Shown here piece by piece: positions 29,366 through 42,290 of a stretch of DNA of 64,000 nt; the first letter of the stretch is position 1, and each line of letters opens with the position of its first letter. Under the pieces are notes generated by a model. That model was not told the origin of the DNA. It ran no database searches and saw only the letters and a list, made by a program, of their open reading frames with translations. Source of the DNA: Agarophyton chilense. Taxonomy: Eukaryota; Rhodophyta; Florideophyceae; Gracilariales; Gracilariaceae. The position numbers were made by a program, and so were the translations under genes. The stretch is taken from positions 1,426,001 to 1,490,000 of the forward strand of contig JARGXX010000022.1 in the NCBI GenBank assembly GCA_030374765.1, written 5' to 3'.

Positions 29366-30129
29366 ATTATGGCGCAAGGAAGCTTGAAACTAGCGAGTGG
29401 GTAAGGGATAAAGGTGGGTTACAAACTGAAGAAGTATCCATATTAAGGCGAATGCCAATGGACCTTTGAAATATTAATGAAGCCGCCTTCGAGCCTGACT
29501 GCTTACGGTGGTGTGAGCTGCCCCATTGCTTGTCTGATGTGACGCGTAGATGTTTCACTGTTCATTGTGGTCTTCCATTGAGTCCAGTTTGCACAACTGG
29601 AATTCATTGTGATAGAAGTGTCTCGACCTTGACGTTCAATAGTCTGCAATGTTTGATTGCAAAGATCAAAAGCGCATTATAGGAAACTAAATCGCAGTTC
29701 TTTGACCTTAAAAGAAACGTTTTGGACAAGAAGCGACAATATTGAAATTCTGAAATCAATCCGTGACGTTTTTTTAAAAGGTAACTACTCTTCAATTCTC
29801 TGTCATTAATCTTGTTCCATACGAACTGAAGTGGACTGGATTTTAATATTTGCTCCTCAGGATGCCTAATGTGATACGTAGCTCTGCAAAGACTGAAATA
29901 AATTGCTGTATCCATCAAGGCCGTGTTACGTGAGAAGTTAACATTGTGCTCCGGTGCCCTGAAAAGTCCCATTGCATTAACACTTTTTTCCGAGTACAGA
30001 GCGTCGGTCTAAAGGAAGTCACACTTTTTTGGTAATAGATCCTACAGTTGTATCTCTTCTTACGCTCCACTCTTTTTCAGACGGGTGATCGACCTAGGCA
30101 CAAAATATTTTGCTCGCTAGGCAGCCTCT
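29366..30129. other. Non-coding, no supported feature
   Basis: The open frames here (up to 122 codons on the minus strand at 29604-29972) lack motifs and have unconvincing composition. No repeats recognised. Confidence 0.5.
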
Positions 30130-31079
30130 ATGAACTACCCCAAAGTCTATAAAAGTCTCTCTGCCCCCCCTAAACCCGTATCTACGTCTTCGCAACCCAT
30201 CGTAGTGCGGCCCCAAGCTTTCGATTCGCTCCCACAACCGGTCGCTACGCAGCTGCTTCTAGTCGTTCCGTTGACGCCACCCTTCGCGCCGCTGCCGGAA
30301 CCCATTGCACCGTCGCTACTTCTGGTTATAAAACCGCTGTAACGGTTCCCGCAGTTTCTGCAACCATTCGCTCCGTCGCTGCAACCCATTTCTATGTAGC
30401 CTAAATCTATTTCTATGGATGTGACCCCTGATTTTGATTTAGATGTGTATATGCCGGATCTTAATCCACCCTCCCCGCTGAGCCCGCAGTTTGCCGCTCT
30501 TGGAGCCGCTCGTTATTTCAACGGTGCAACCATCAAATCCGCACCCAGGACAACCGTCGACCGCCCCAACGTTTGCGCAGGGAGCGGTTGGTCGAGGAGG
30601 AGCTCGTACTTTCTCCGTATTACACCATACCAGGCGGCACAGAAGATTTAATCTAGTCAGCTACAGTCAAGTGGAATGGGAAGAAGGCCCGCCACATCGA
30701 CTTCAATCGCTTCACCAGGGCACAAATTTGGAACACACAGCCAACCGAAGATAGGATCTATTCACACTACGTCGAAAAGGGCGACCACATCCGGCCGGAT
30801 GTCCGTCAATTCCGAGATTTGACGCAGCGTGAGCCCCTTAACTTTCCCAGTAACGCATGGAATAAGTTTTTGAAAGCTCATCCGTTGTTTCTTATACCGC
30901 AAACGATCTGGTGCGCCCACAAATTTTCTCACGGAGATCTTAACGCCATCTACGTCAATCACACGGCGCAGTTACGGTTTCAGGCGCCCCGCAGAGGGGG
31001 CATTTTCGACATAGAGAACCTTCGGCTTCTTCGCGAAAGAGATCGTGGAATAAACCAAAACGATATCGAGGGGTTGTAA
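30130..31079 (+). pseudogene. Unrecognised gene-like region with Pro-rich N-terminus
   Basis: 30130-30342 reads as a Pro/Ala/Ser-rich sequence of irregular PLPEP/PQPV repeats. 30415-30651 reads as DVTPDFDLDVYMPDLNPP in the same frame. From about 30543 another frame is open to the TAA at 31077-31079 with only one stop (TAG at 30651-30653) and has folded-protein composition: YYTIPGGTEDLI, WNGKKARHIDFNRFTRAQIWN, FRDLTQREPLNFPSNAWNKFL, WCAHKFSHGDLNAIYVNH, GGIFDIENLRLLRERDRG. Together these look like one decayed gene with a frameshift at about 30540. I do not recognise the family. It is not gag-like and no retroelement hallmarks lie beside it. Confidence 0.45.
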
Positions 31080-32517
31080 GACCTGTAGGTTCTAGAGAGC
31101 GCACGATGGGCTCGACCTAAAAGGAGAAGAATAAGGATACCTCTAAGGTCTTGCAGCCCCGGCCGCTGAATGGTGCAACAGGAACGGCGGGCATATCAGG
31201 CAGCGTTGGTAGACGGTGGTTTACAGCGCACGCGGGTCCGAAAAACCGTAGGAACACTAGACTTGCCTTCATGGTCGACTGTAGAAACCACATGGTGTAA
31301 GAGTAGTATATTTGGTGCTGAACTTTAGAATAGTGACCGGGGTGGCCATGCCTGGTGGAGATATAGATCTCACCGGCCATCCGACCTACGATGGCGATCC
31401 TAGCCACGTGGCAATTGGGAGGGGCATTTGAGGTGCTTCTACCTATCTACTGAATCCTATCTATCAAATACTAAATTACCGAAAACCTAAACTAATTGCT
31501 AACTAAACCACTGTAGTACACTTCTTATGGAGGCAACCATCCAGGTCCAACACTTTGCATCATTAGCTCCTTTCTGTAACTCAATATACTACAGGGATTC
31601 TTAGAGAAGCAGGTTGTTTAATAGCCACGGTACGATAAACTGTTCATGTTTTAGTGCAACTGGACTTCTTTAGGGCTTTCGCTAGTACCAGCGGACGCCT
31701 TTACTACTGCTATGGTAGCAGAACATGCTAAGGTTCCAGGGGAAATAAATTCACCGACATGGAGCTGTTGGACGGAATAGCATTTCCCGGCCGGTTTCCC
31801 GTGCCTCAACCACCCTCGGATGGTGTTTTACTTCCATAGCCACATAGTCAACTGCACTGATGTTGATGAGCGAAGGATTTGGGCTAGTTTTCTAGAGCTG
31901 GAGTTTGCCGTCCTACGCGCAATGACTTGGTGACATGAAGCTGCATATGGCCGCTAACCATTCATCCTGCAACAGGACCCAATCTCGTGGCTTCGCGCTA
32001 GACTTGGTGACGTACCTATTGATTCCGATACAGAATTTGGAACGGCCGGTCAAACCACGTTTTCAGGGATAGCTGATCGTATGTCGGACAAAGGTCGCCT
32101 CCTTTTGCGTCTCTAAAACCAGCTCAGCTTCCCTCATATCCGTCTGTGACCGTTATATTTTGTGTGGTCGGGGTATGTCACAGCGTTTGCCAACTTGAAA
32201 ATGCTTGGAGGTCCCCTGTTTGGACTCGTTGGTCGGTCGTACCGCATACAAGAGGTAGGGGTGGAGCGGACTGATTGGAGGGGGCAATACCCGATTGATC
32301 GTTGTAGCGAGCGGCTGCAATCGCAGAATCGGGATTGGGAGCAAAAACAGGAGCAAGGTTCGGGTCGAAGGCTTTTTGACGACTACAGTGGAAGGCGTGC
32401 TACGCTTTCGTGATTATGACGGCCTGTAACCTCAGCAGCCTCAAATACCGATTCAATCGCACACGTGTACAGTTGATTGTTCTATACCACAACAAATCGT
32501 ACTTTTCATGGGACTCC
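31080..32517. other. Non-coding; possible LTR-like stretch, no gene
   Basis: 31130-31510 resembles the LTRs at 2467-3340 in style (a GCCACGTGGCA palindrome at about 31405 followed by an AT-rich CTAAATTACC / ACTAAACC stretch), but no boundaries or duplication can be shown. The rest has no supported feature. Confidence 0.35.
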
Positions 32518-33276
32518 TCAAATGTCAGAATGAATTCCATCAAGGCAATCATTGGCGTGCGCCCCATCTGGGTCACCCGGGTTCGCGACACTGGCTTCAT
32601 AGGTACTTCTCTCGACCTTTTCTACCACATGTTCGGCCAAGTAAACTTCGGCCGACACTGTGCACATGATTCTCACCAGCCCACCCTCAATTATCCCACC
32701 TGACGGCACCGAAAAGTTGAAAATCTCATTTAGCAATGGCTGATATGCAGCTCCTTGTATTCTTGAGCCACTACCAGCGCCCGTTTCTCCTTCAATTGCC
32801 AATGCGGTGTCAACGCTGTTCAGAATGTTTCTGCAGCTTCGGGTGTTCAGGACGGCACGCAAAACGACAACGACCTCTTACAATGCTGCAATAGACTGCC
32901 TGAGAGACGCCAACATGTCGCTGATATTAGCCAAGAGCTCCAAACGGGACGGGACTTGAGTGAATTATGCCACCACATTCATGAGGTTGATAAAATGCTT
33001 CCATGAGATCACCTATTCGCTGCGATGATTCCGGAAGTCTGACCTCTGCCTCAAACGCCTGAAAAGGACGTTGTGCTCTGCAATCAACATGAGCTCCGGC
33101 CGGGAACAGAATACCTTCTTGCATCGATTCTTTGTCCTTTTCAGCATGTCCGGGCCCTTGGTAGGGACCAAAACTGACTGGGAAACATCCTCCGGGGAAG
33201 GATCGGTCGCCACTTCGGCCGTAGTCACCCAAGACAGGGTGAACCCGGAGTCTTTCACCTTGCACTGCTTGTATGG
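32518..33276 (-). pseudogene. Unrecognised gene-like frame, three in-frame stops and no frameshift
   Basis: One minus-strand frame runs from about 33276 to the TGA at 32518 with TAG at 33013-33015 and two TAA codons between 32863 and 33012. The content is protein-like and helical: MLKRTKNRCKKVFCSRPEL, VPSRLELLANISDMLASLRQ, LNTRSCRNILNSVDTALAIEG, LVRIMCTVSAEVYLAEHVV. As in the riboflavin pseudogene, the frame is kept while stops accumulate. No ATG is obvious at the left end and no family is recognised. Confidence 0.4.
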
Positions 33277-36200
33277 GAACTATTACACAAAAAGACACCC
33301 TACGTGGTTGAAAAATGAAACCGGAGCCTGTTTCCGAGCTGTGTTGAGGAATTGAACCAAAGTTGTGTATCCGAAGATCATTTCGTATAAACCACCATCT
33401 ACACAGATCGGGTGTGCCCTGTTCTAAGTCTGCATCCTATAGCCGTACTCACTTTTCCCTTTCACACTCTTGTCATTCCAGTCCTGGGCGGCCACCAAAT
33501 GCGGGAGCGATGTGTAATCGCCGCCTCCAGAAACATGCTCAAACGACCATGCCAACATTGACGGGCGCCTCTACGCATCTTGGCTGCTGTCTTTGATAGC
33601 AGCGAACCGTCTGAAAATATCGCAGGGAGCCTTCTGAATGCAGCTGTAAAAAAAACAACGCCTGAAAAAAAAACGCTGCTGGTGGCCCAAAACTCACGCA
33701 AAAACTATTCTTTAGAGTAATTCTTCTTTAAAGGGAACAACTTTGTCTTCAGGACCTCTCGCTATCCGATCAGGGAGATTACAGCGGTTGTGACCTTATC
33801 CATGATCATCAGAACGATTCAGTTGGAAATGCGGCGGGAGAGCGATAATTTATCGAAGGGCGCTCAGAGATGAGAAAGACTTTTTACCATCGCCTCACCG
33901 TATGTTTTATTGGGGTTTCTGTTCTTTTCTTCCATCCGGACGTACATGCAACTTTCTGCGAACACCTACTGTTGCAAAAAGAGGTCTGTGAACTGCTCGA
34001 AAAGGAATCGCGTTTTATCGACATTGTCGCGTATACTCCCGATCTCTTTCTCGACGCGCGACACTTGGCCAAAATAAGCCCGTTCATGGCCAGAATTGGC
34101 TTCAAAACCGTGCGGTAGTTGAGCTGGGGGCGAATTCGATGGCGTGTCGTCGATTTTACTTGCAGGGCGGAGTTGTTTTCGAAGCCGAATCGCGCCATAT
34201 GTAGATGGTGCTATGGGTTCGTATTGAAAACTGTCCCAGAGGCTACTCCAACCCTAATATGTGCGGAAAAATTACCCAGGATGAAGCATTCTGGTAATGG
34301 TCTACCCAGAAAGGGGGTTGCTACCGGATAAATTGGAAGGTAGTCTATCGACGAGCCATCATCACCATGAGACCGACGAACAGCTTCCACAACCTTCCTG
34401 GCAGGCTCTTGGCTACTTAGAAAGCATCGTCAGAGCCCTGCGCCAGCATTGTTGTGACCACGTACCGGTCGGTGCACTTCGGATGCCGACGGCGCAGTCG
34501 ATTCAACATCATCACATGTGATTTCATTCTCATCATCTTCGTAGCCAGTGGTTGAAGTATTTTTCAAGGGGGGTACAGATGGCGTACGGTGCAAGGAGAT
34601 ATAGGTGCGAGATACCGCCGGGGATGTATTCTTCCTTTCGGTGCTCTAATTGCGTCTCTTGTTGTTCTGACTTTCCCGATCGTGTGGTGAAAATGAAGAA
34701 AACTTCGTTGGGGGCTGCTTTCGTCAGGAAGTGGCCTGTTTCTCCAATGCTCTTCTCGGAGATTCTTTTTCCTTGTCGGGGGCCATTATAGAATCTTTTA
34801 CTTGGTTTAGCGAGGCGATAAGAAAGATGTGAAGGGGCGATAAATGTGATGGGGATCAGTTCTTTCTGTTGGTAGTTCAATGATATCGTACTACTTGAGA
34901 AGCTTATTCTTTCAACAGGGTTTGCGCCTATTCAAGCGGTAGGAGAGAACCAGAAACCCGATTTTTTTTGGATATGGTACACCACCGGACATCTTGTCCC
35001 GGTGACAGACTGGGAGGCCGTCTCCGACAGCATCGACAACCCCAAAGTTCCCGCCAGTTTCTACCCTCACTTTCCCCGCCAAAAGACGCGAGGAAATACC
35101 AATCTTTCACCGATCCTGTAATCCGTTCTGTGCCCTTCACCGGCGGGATGTACTTCCTTCAACATCACAACCGTGCCTAAAGCTCATCCCAGGTCCATCG
35201 TAGCTTATCCGAGTCTTCTGGATTCTTGATGAAGACCGCATAGCATGATGGCAAACCAAGGTAAGGGACGTACATTCGCTGTCTGGTCGAAGGAACATTC
35301 TAACAACCGCCACGGTGACGGATGAGGCTGTATATGAATACCAGAAGATGCAATGCGAGGTAGTGTTTTTTCGCAATGGAGATCTCTGCACAGATGTAGA
35401 TGAGAATTGTATCCGCGGTCGGGGAACGTCAGATTTCTAGTTTGACCACAGAGAGTTGCTGGCTGGCGAGAATTTAAAGGAGTTTGGGATATCCCAGGTG
35501 TCTCAATCAACGATGGGTGGAAAATGGATGTTCATTCTTGGCTGAAAAGGATGTACCGGCCGGGCTGGATTCAAAACATTAGTGGAGAATAATTTTCGGA
35601 GAATACGCGAGGCACGTGCTTTTTTTTTGCGTCGCGTTGCTGCCATTGAAAGAAAGTTGAACAAGGCAAGGAAATACCCGCCACCTCAAGTCGCTAGAAG
35701 AGAGAGTGAGCACTGATAATGTGCGTGCCAAGGTTGATCTCCTGATGCTGTTACGGCGGCCGCTGAAAAGAGCGAAGAGTGTTCATGGACGGTAAGTGTT
35801 GGATACCGTGTTGTAACGTTCAGAAGCAGTGGTCCAATACCCGTGCAACTTCAGATTGTTTCAATACGTCGCCTGGCATGTTCGTAATGGTTCCGTCCCC
35901 TGAGTGAGGCAGGGAAGGTAAAAAATTAAGAGAATATTTTGGACATAAGCCACCGTGCTTCACACATACACGAGGCCTGCATCGTTTTCGCCTTAACAGC
36001 CACTATGAGAGAATAGCTAGGCATTACAAGTGACTCTGATAGAATTCGCTGCTGGTGAAGGAAGCCAATACGAATGCTGGACGGATGATGCCTGTGTTGG
36101 GAGGCGTGCAGTGGAGCTCTGAGATCTCACGAGCGCCTTCCGAATTTCTGGTTGAGGTAGCTGTGCCACGGAAACTGGCGAAAGGGACGGAGCATAACGA

Positions 36201-36939
36201 ACAGTGGTATGTTTAGAAAATCCGGTGTGGGATAACGAGAGCAGCGCTTTCTAAGGGTGGTCGGCTCTGATGGATAGCTATCCTGGTCTCGGCGATAGAA
36301 GCGCCCCAACCGATAGTGCGGAATCTCAAGAAATGCACTCGTTTGCAGTGAAGTGGAGATGAGACAAATAATCTTGCAGGAAATTGTTCAGATTGCAGAG
36401 CATAGCATCAGAAGCGTCCTCCTAGGCACGATCACCGTCACTGTTCCCAGCGCTTTAGTGTACGGGCGAGAACTTTTTTCCGATGTTTTCAAGATAATCA
36501 TGAGGCAGTTGGTAGGTTTTTTTCAATGTAGTAATAATTTTGTTATGTTATAGTTCGGGCAAGAGGATACTAAGAACTTCGGAAGATAAGTTGGCCGTTG
36601 GTGCGTGTTCATGAGCGTCCGTGAGAACCTGCACAGGACCGATTGAGAAGTATTGGTGCTCGGTTGGAATAACAGTGATTCTTTGCCAATAATCGACGTG
36701 AAACAACATGAGAAATCTGGCGGTTCAGTGAATCATTGGACATCACCCGCAAACCGGAAATTGTAGTGGTTCCGTATAATTAGAAATACTTATGTCGTTT
36801 AGTGGTACTGCAGCACTTTTCCAAATAGGGCACCACTTGATTTAGTGGTACTGTACCAATTTTTGATGGTAGAACAATGAACGACCAAAAATAGTGGTGT
36901 GAACTACTAAAAACCAATGTCGCAGAATTCGTTACCATG
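33277..36939. other. Long non-coding stretch
   Basis: No gene that I can support in 3.7 kb. Open frames of 60-110 codons on both strands overlap each other and lack motifs. At 36764-36900 the heptamer TAGTGGT occurs four times at 35-48-bp spacing next to the point where E4 homology begins; it may be a fragment of a small repeat or MITE. Confidence 0.45.
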
Positions 36940-38610
36940 CAGTGCGGCTCGAAACCTTGGGCGACACCCAATTCGAAATGGATGATGAGACACCACGTTT
37001 GATAATAAAGAATTCGATAAAGAAAGACACAGACGAGGAAGACACTCCAGAGGAAGAATTCTTTTTTTGATTTGCTGGAAAGTCAGACTCTGAACACAGT
37101 TCCCGATGATCAACTCGAACGAAGCACGCTCGAAGAGCTCCTGCGTCAAAAGGTTACGGACGCCTTTTGCGCTGCTATCTGCTTTCGTCTTAACGGAGGG
37201 GAGGATCTAACTTTTCGTCTTGATGATCGAGAGTTTCTCGTTCAAACTGTCGAATCCCATAATCAAATCGTGATAACACACGTTTTGAAGAGCATAGTAC
37301 TGCATTTTTCTCATTACCCACGGATTTGTGGTTACCGAGGAGAAAGGAAGTTGTATGTAACCCTCAGAACGGATTTTTATTTCCCTTCTTCGGAAATGAA
37401 TCTTCATGCCACATCAACTTTGTGGGCAACATGCGATAGAAATTGAATTAAGATGTGGAAGAAAATGAAGCCACTGAATTTATTCCCGGCAAAAGCGCCT
37501 TTCCAGTATACCTGTATCGATATAATCGGAGAATTAATTCGCTCGAAGCCAGGAAACTGGTAATTACTGGTAATCACTGCTAGCTTCTCTAAGCTTGTCA
37601 AGACTGTTCCGCTGAAACAGATCACCGCTGCCGTGATAGCACGAGCTTTGATTTACCATTGAGTGTCTTACTACGGACCGCCAGGTTTTCTGCTCTACTA
37701 TAATTGTAAGCAATTCAATGCAAGCTTCTTCCGAGATGTACACAAGATAATGGGAATTAGGAATATGTTCACCACGACTTAGCATCCTCAATTTAACGGC
37801 AAGAAGGAACGGTACAACCATACCCTATTCCACTCACTACGGCATTACATCGCTGAACAGACCAAGTACTGTAATCTGTATAAATACACTCTGTGTTACG
37901 CGTTTAATACGTAGGTTCATTCGAATACGAAGCTGGAGCCATTCGAGCTGCTCATAACAACCGACCACTGGCTTTAGCAATAGAGATACGCTCGAACAAA
38001 ACAAAAATGAGGACATGTGGATGCTGGCTCAGTTTCATTTACGCTGAAGGAACGAGCTGCGCAAAAGCTCTACACAACCCCGGTGAAAAAGGCCCAAGCA
38101 CGCCACTAGCGCAATTAAGACCCGTCGGTACGGCGGGCACTCCCGGATATTCGATTTGGAGGACATGTCTCCTTGAGAATAGAAAAGAAATATAAACGGA
38201 AGCTCGGAGAACAAATGGAACGGAAACTCCGTCACTAGTTAGCACAAATCGCAGCTGGGCTCTATGAATTTGTCGAACTCGACCAGAACACTGGTGTTAT
38301 CTGAAGACGTAATGATGCTGATCGCTTTTAAAGAGATGGAATGGTGAGTGCACCTACTTCAGATGTATCCGTCGTCGTACCAAGCCCTAAAACTGATGTG
38401 TCGGAGAAAGAGCTGAGAACTGTGTTTACTGAGGTACAAGCACCCCTGCAGAGCCCTATAGTACAGGCCCTTATTAACTTCCCAACAAAGAACAAAAAGA
38501 AATCAAAAATATTGCCACGTGGCATGTACAATCCGGAGACCCGGTGCATAACGTCAGTAAGCGGCCTGCCGCCACACGGTGCATCAAAGAGTGAGATTTT
38601 GGACCTCTGA
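36940..38610 (+). pseudogene. pol: E4 integrase remnant and linker
   Basis: 37072-37446 matches E2's integrase N-terminus (DDQLERSTLEELLRQKVTDAFCAAICFRLNGG versus E2's EDQLERISLEELLRG). 37480-38000 corresponds to the E2 catalytic core but is full of stops (nucleotide similarity to 7980-8470 is evident, for example TAGCACGAGCTTTGATT versus CAGCACGAGCGTTTAT). 38341-38610 is an open acidic/Pro/Lys linker (DVSVVVPSPKTDVSEKELR) matching the E2 linker position. Non-functional. Confidence 0.75.
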
Positions 38611-38679
38611 TCTCAGATGGGAGCACACTTGGCAACATGCGCCGTGAACGCGCTGCAAGCTACAGCTCCCACACCAAGT

Positions 38680-38991
38680 TGTATCGCAATGATTGTTGGG
38701 TCAGCGTACGAGTCTCGACCGGTGGTAGCGTGGTAGAGCGGATCCTAAGGTTCGAATCCTAGACGTTAGCACTCCCAGAGTACTTGGTGCAACGGGCTGG
38801 CGTTTGCTGCGTAGTCCAACAGGTTGGGGCTACGTAAATAATGGCTTGAAGACCAAAAGGGTGGAACTAATATACCAAAGGGGATTAATTAGTATCCTAA
38901 CGGTGTCTACCGTACTCTAAGGGAGAAGAGTCACTCGAGCCAAGTAAATAGTACTGGCGAGGCACTGAGATCTCCCTGGCAGTGTACTGCT
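38680..38991 (-). repeat. E5 3' LTR
   Basis: Shares with 49056-49366 the blocks TTGGGTCAGCGTACG, TCTCGACCGGTGGTAGCGTG, GTAGAGCGGATCCTAAGG, CAACGGGCTGGCGTT and the end TGTACTGCT. The plus-strand start is TGTATCGCAATG here and TATAACACAATG in the other copy. It contains a tRNA-like A/B-box pair in plus orientation (see 38723-38760). Confidence 0.75.
38723..38760 (+). promoter_or_regulatory. tRNA-like Pol III internal promoter motif inside the E5 LTR
   Basis: TGGTAGCGTGG (A-box-like, 38723-38733) and a perfect B-box consensus GGTTCGAATCC (38749-38759) only 15 bp apart, as in a tRNA with its anticodon arm removed. It is antisense to E5. In the other LTR the B-box reads GGTTCGAATCA. Whether it is transcribed cannot be told. 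Confidence 0.4.
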
Positions 38992-39335
38992 AATCTATTA
39001 CACTAATTAATATAAATTAATAATCTACATGAGTCCACCTGAGGTCGACCCGTACACATGCCACCTGCAAGATCCTTCGGGGCCCGGCAGCTTACAGGGC
39101 TCAACCGTTATCATCGCCCCTTCATATATCTCCCTCCTTAGGATTAGACCGTCACGGCCAAGTCCAGATGGCCTCATGATTGACCCAGGGGACGCGAGCA
39201 CTCCGTTGCTCTCGGTACCATCGGTTGAGACGGGACGTCGCGTCGTCGTCGCCTGCAGGGATGCGGGGAAGCCCGAGCTGACCGATGGCGCCGAAAGGCA
39301 ATTAATTTGCCTAAGGACGGGAACTCACTTGTGCC

Positions 39336-41660
39336 ATGAGCGCTGGCCATAGGAGCATCGCCGGCGTATTCCTTACGTTGCGTTACCGAGACGGTCCATT
39401 GGCTTCTTCCGTAGTCTGGTTTCTTCCTTTGGCGACCCTCCGCGCTTCTTCTACCGTGGTTCACGCCTGTCAGTCCGTCTTGGTCGATTCCATCACCCTG
39501 TTTTACCGTCGTGGTATCTTTCCATTGGTTACGCGCGATGGCGGACCCGCCTTATAAGCCCGTCGGATACGCCGTACCTCATTCGGTCTGTGTCGTCTCC
39601 GTCGGCTCTTCCATCTATTTCCCGGTGGGGCAACCTTTAGCCACCGGTACCATGACTTTGAACAACTCAGCAGGGAGCTTTTCGGGATACCAAGTCGCCT
39701 ACGACCGTCCTGGGAACCGCTATGACCATACCAATCGGACGAAACCCGAGGGAAGTGCGTCATTCCGTTCTTCCGTCTTCTGTGGAAGAATACCAAAGCT
39801 TTTGCCATATGTACCTCGACGCCCGGAGGTTTTCCAAGATACCCGACTTCCGGAGGGGCAGCAAGAACGCACGCAGCATCTCGTGGTAGAACCAATGATT
39901 GCATTGTCCTATGGATTCGCGTTCAGCGAAGCGATGTCGCACCCTTGTCCAAGCGGACATGCGGTACGTCCGCTGCGAGGAGGAAAACGAATACCACTTC
40001 AGGGTGAACAAACTCCTCTCGGACCTATACACGTGTTTCATATCGCCTCATGTACGCTTTCCTCCGTCTGGTCACAACCTCCTGGCGCATATGTGCTTCC
40101 GGCCACCGTTTGACCGCTTCTTCTAGATGTCTAACCGGGTCTGTTGGAACGAGATGCACGAGCCCGATGGTCGTCTGCGTAGATCCCTGGTTTTCTTCTT
40201 TTGTTGGCACCAAGTGGAGTTACACGACAAGAGCACCGACAAACGCCTTCTGTTGTACCTCTCGCTTCCTCACGAGGATGGAAACCAATGAGCTACGTAT
40301 TGGCGTGTTTCGCCGCTCCTTCTGGTTCCCACACCGTCAGTGGTGGCGTACTACTCGTCTCAACTCATGGGGGCTGACAATGACCGAAGGTGGTGGCTGT
40401 CCTGGCTAGTACTCTTCGTTGAGTTCGGCGTGATTTCCCTTATGGCCTTTCTGGATACCGCGAAGTACAGAATCCGTGGTAATGTCCGTTTGAATGATTG
40501 GAGGGTGTGGTACGATAAGAACATACCCGGTCCTCGAGGTCGCCTAATCCCGCTCCCGGACATCGTGCTCCGCTTTCTAAGGAACCTGAACAGAATTTCG
40601 TCCGTGGGAATCGGTTCTACGTCGAGGAGACCGAGGCCCTTTTGGATCATGTCCGACAGGTGGAGTGGGGCAAGACTCCCGAGTTCCTTTTGGTATGACT
40701 GAGATACCGACTCATTCACGCCGATACCGCTGCATCCTCAGGGTCGGGACGATGCTCGTGCCTATCCCGCCAAGCCTTCGAGGAATCAACCATCGGACAT
40801 TCCGAGGCGTCATATGCCCGACTATTATCCCAAAGTCATTGGTTTCGACCTTCTGTGCTTCGAGCATGATATGGAAGCCACGCTGTTTGTTCCTGCTGGT
40901 ATGTCCGACGGAGAATCCTTCGGTTAGGATCCATTTGTCCTACCCGCGGAGGGCGTTTATCCTCCGGTCGAGTCCGCTGTGGTGTTTCTGACTGCTTCCT
41001 CTCCTCCAGCTCCTCCGGGAGCTGCTCTTCAGGATGAGCTCTCGTATGAACCGCCCATCGCCCATGTGAATAATCCTCCTGGCGAGGCAACTGTCAAAAC
41101 CGAAGGTCCTGTAGGCGATGCATTTGCTCAAAAATCCACCGGGGGCGTCGATATCGCTCCGTCCTCTCCGTTGGTACACTTTCCTGCTTTGGCCACGGCT
41201 GCAGCCGCGGATCTCCGTCATGTCTGCCGTACCGTGGTATCACGGCCTCAATGGACATTGCAACAGTTATGAGGGATGCCTGCTTCTGGGCGCGTCGCTC
41301 GGCTCGCTACGCCGTGGTTTTCCGACAGCGTCAGGACCTGAAAACCGCCAGGGTCAATATCCTGCAGCAGAATCGCAGGCGATGTCCCAGAGGGTTATTG
41401 ACGACTTGGATGCCCGATACGGTCTCAATTCGCGTGACCGGGAGGTTTCGGATGGTGACAATAGTTCCTCAGGAGAATCTCCGCCGGAGAAGCGTGTCCG
41501 GCTCGCTGGGTCCTGTTCTGGTGGTCCAGTAGGCTCCTCGGGTGACCCTAGTCCCGGTTTCACTCCTGCAGGTTCCAATGAGGACGACGGAGTTACTCCT
41601 GCACCACCCCAGCGAGTCCTGTTGGTGTTCGAAGAGCTTTCGCCGACCTTGAGGTCATAA
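39336..41660 (+). pseudogene. E5 copy of the conserved reverse-strand gene (frameshifted)
   Basis: Opposite to E5's gag-pol, between the chromodomain and the 3' LTR. The frame shifts several times, but the module order matches E3. FYRRGIFPLVTRDGG (39336-39557) corresponds to SRAPWFHPTAVRD; VQADMRYVRCEEENEYHFR (39899-40126) to LRAEFRYLQRQFTQYGFDRR; VVAYYSSQLMGADN, then WWLSWLVLF, then LMAFLDTAKYRI (40340-40702) to the hydrophobic segment and DAHDHFRIWYI. A Ser/Gly/Pro-rich tail (GSCSGGPVGSSGDPSPG) ends at 41660. Divergent but collinear with E2, E3 and E4. The family is not recognised. Confidence 0.6.
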
Positions 41661-41944
41661 CGAGGGCTGTAAGGCCTCCGTTAGTTACTCGAATAAGTTA
41701 AATATAGTAGTGCTTGTGCTTTCCAAAGGTCTTTCTTGTATCTCAAATGCGTGTGCCGCGGGACGGCGTCCAATCTTGAGAGCATCTCAGGCCTTCCTCA
41801 GGTGTCTCCGAAGGACTGCCCTTGTTCCCTGATGCGGGAGCTACGACGAACCATCGTGCTCCGGCGAACCTTCGTGTCGGGGGGCGTTTTGGGAGGTGTT
41901 TTGGGATTATTCGGACCAATGGTTGCCCCCTCCTGAAGGCCGCG

Positions 41945-42114
41945 CACCGAGTGGCTGATTCTGCGCCAATAGCAGGCGATAAAATTAGCCGGAATTGTTT
42001 AAGGCTTTTGCCAAGTATCTTCCTCCGGTGTGTAGCCGAACCAACGGACGCAATCCAATAGCGCATAGTTCCATCTTCTCCCAGACCGGCAGAGATGATA
42101 CGCTCAATCAAATA
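41945..42114 (-). pseudogene. pol: E5 chromodomain, frameshifted
   Basis: LIERIISAG, then a frame change, then RWFGYTPEEDTWQKP, a TAA, and IPANFIACYWRRI: the same module as E2 and E3. It lies about 180 bp after the integrase stop. Confidence 0.75.
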
Positions 42115-42290
42115 CTGTTGTTGATGTTCATCCTCCGGAAGGAGAGCTTGGTCCAGAGAGGCGAATCCATCGGAGTCGGCTGGGGGCGATGGGTCGTAGT
42201 AGTTGGCACTGACAATCGTGTCCGTGGGGCTAGTCGAGTCCTAAGGAACTGCCTTAGGGGGTTTGGAGACTTGAGTGTCGACCTGAGGTC

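Noticed and set aside
36764-36900. MITE with TAGTGGT repeats
   Set aside because: Four short motif copies but no terminal inverted repeats or target duplication found.
39360-39800. Env-like gene in E5
   Set aside because: The reading frames lie on the strand opposite to gag-pol and match the antisense gene of E2-E4, with no envelope signature such as a signal peptide or cleavage site.
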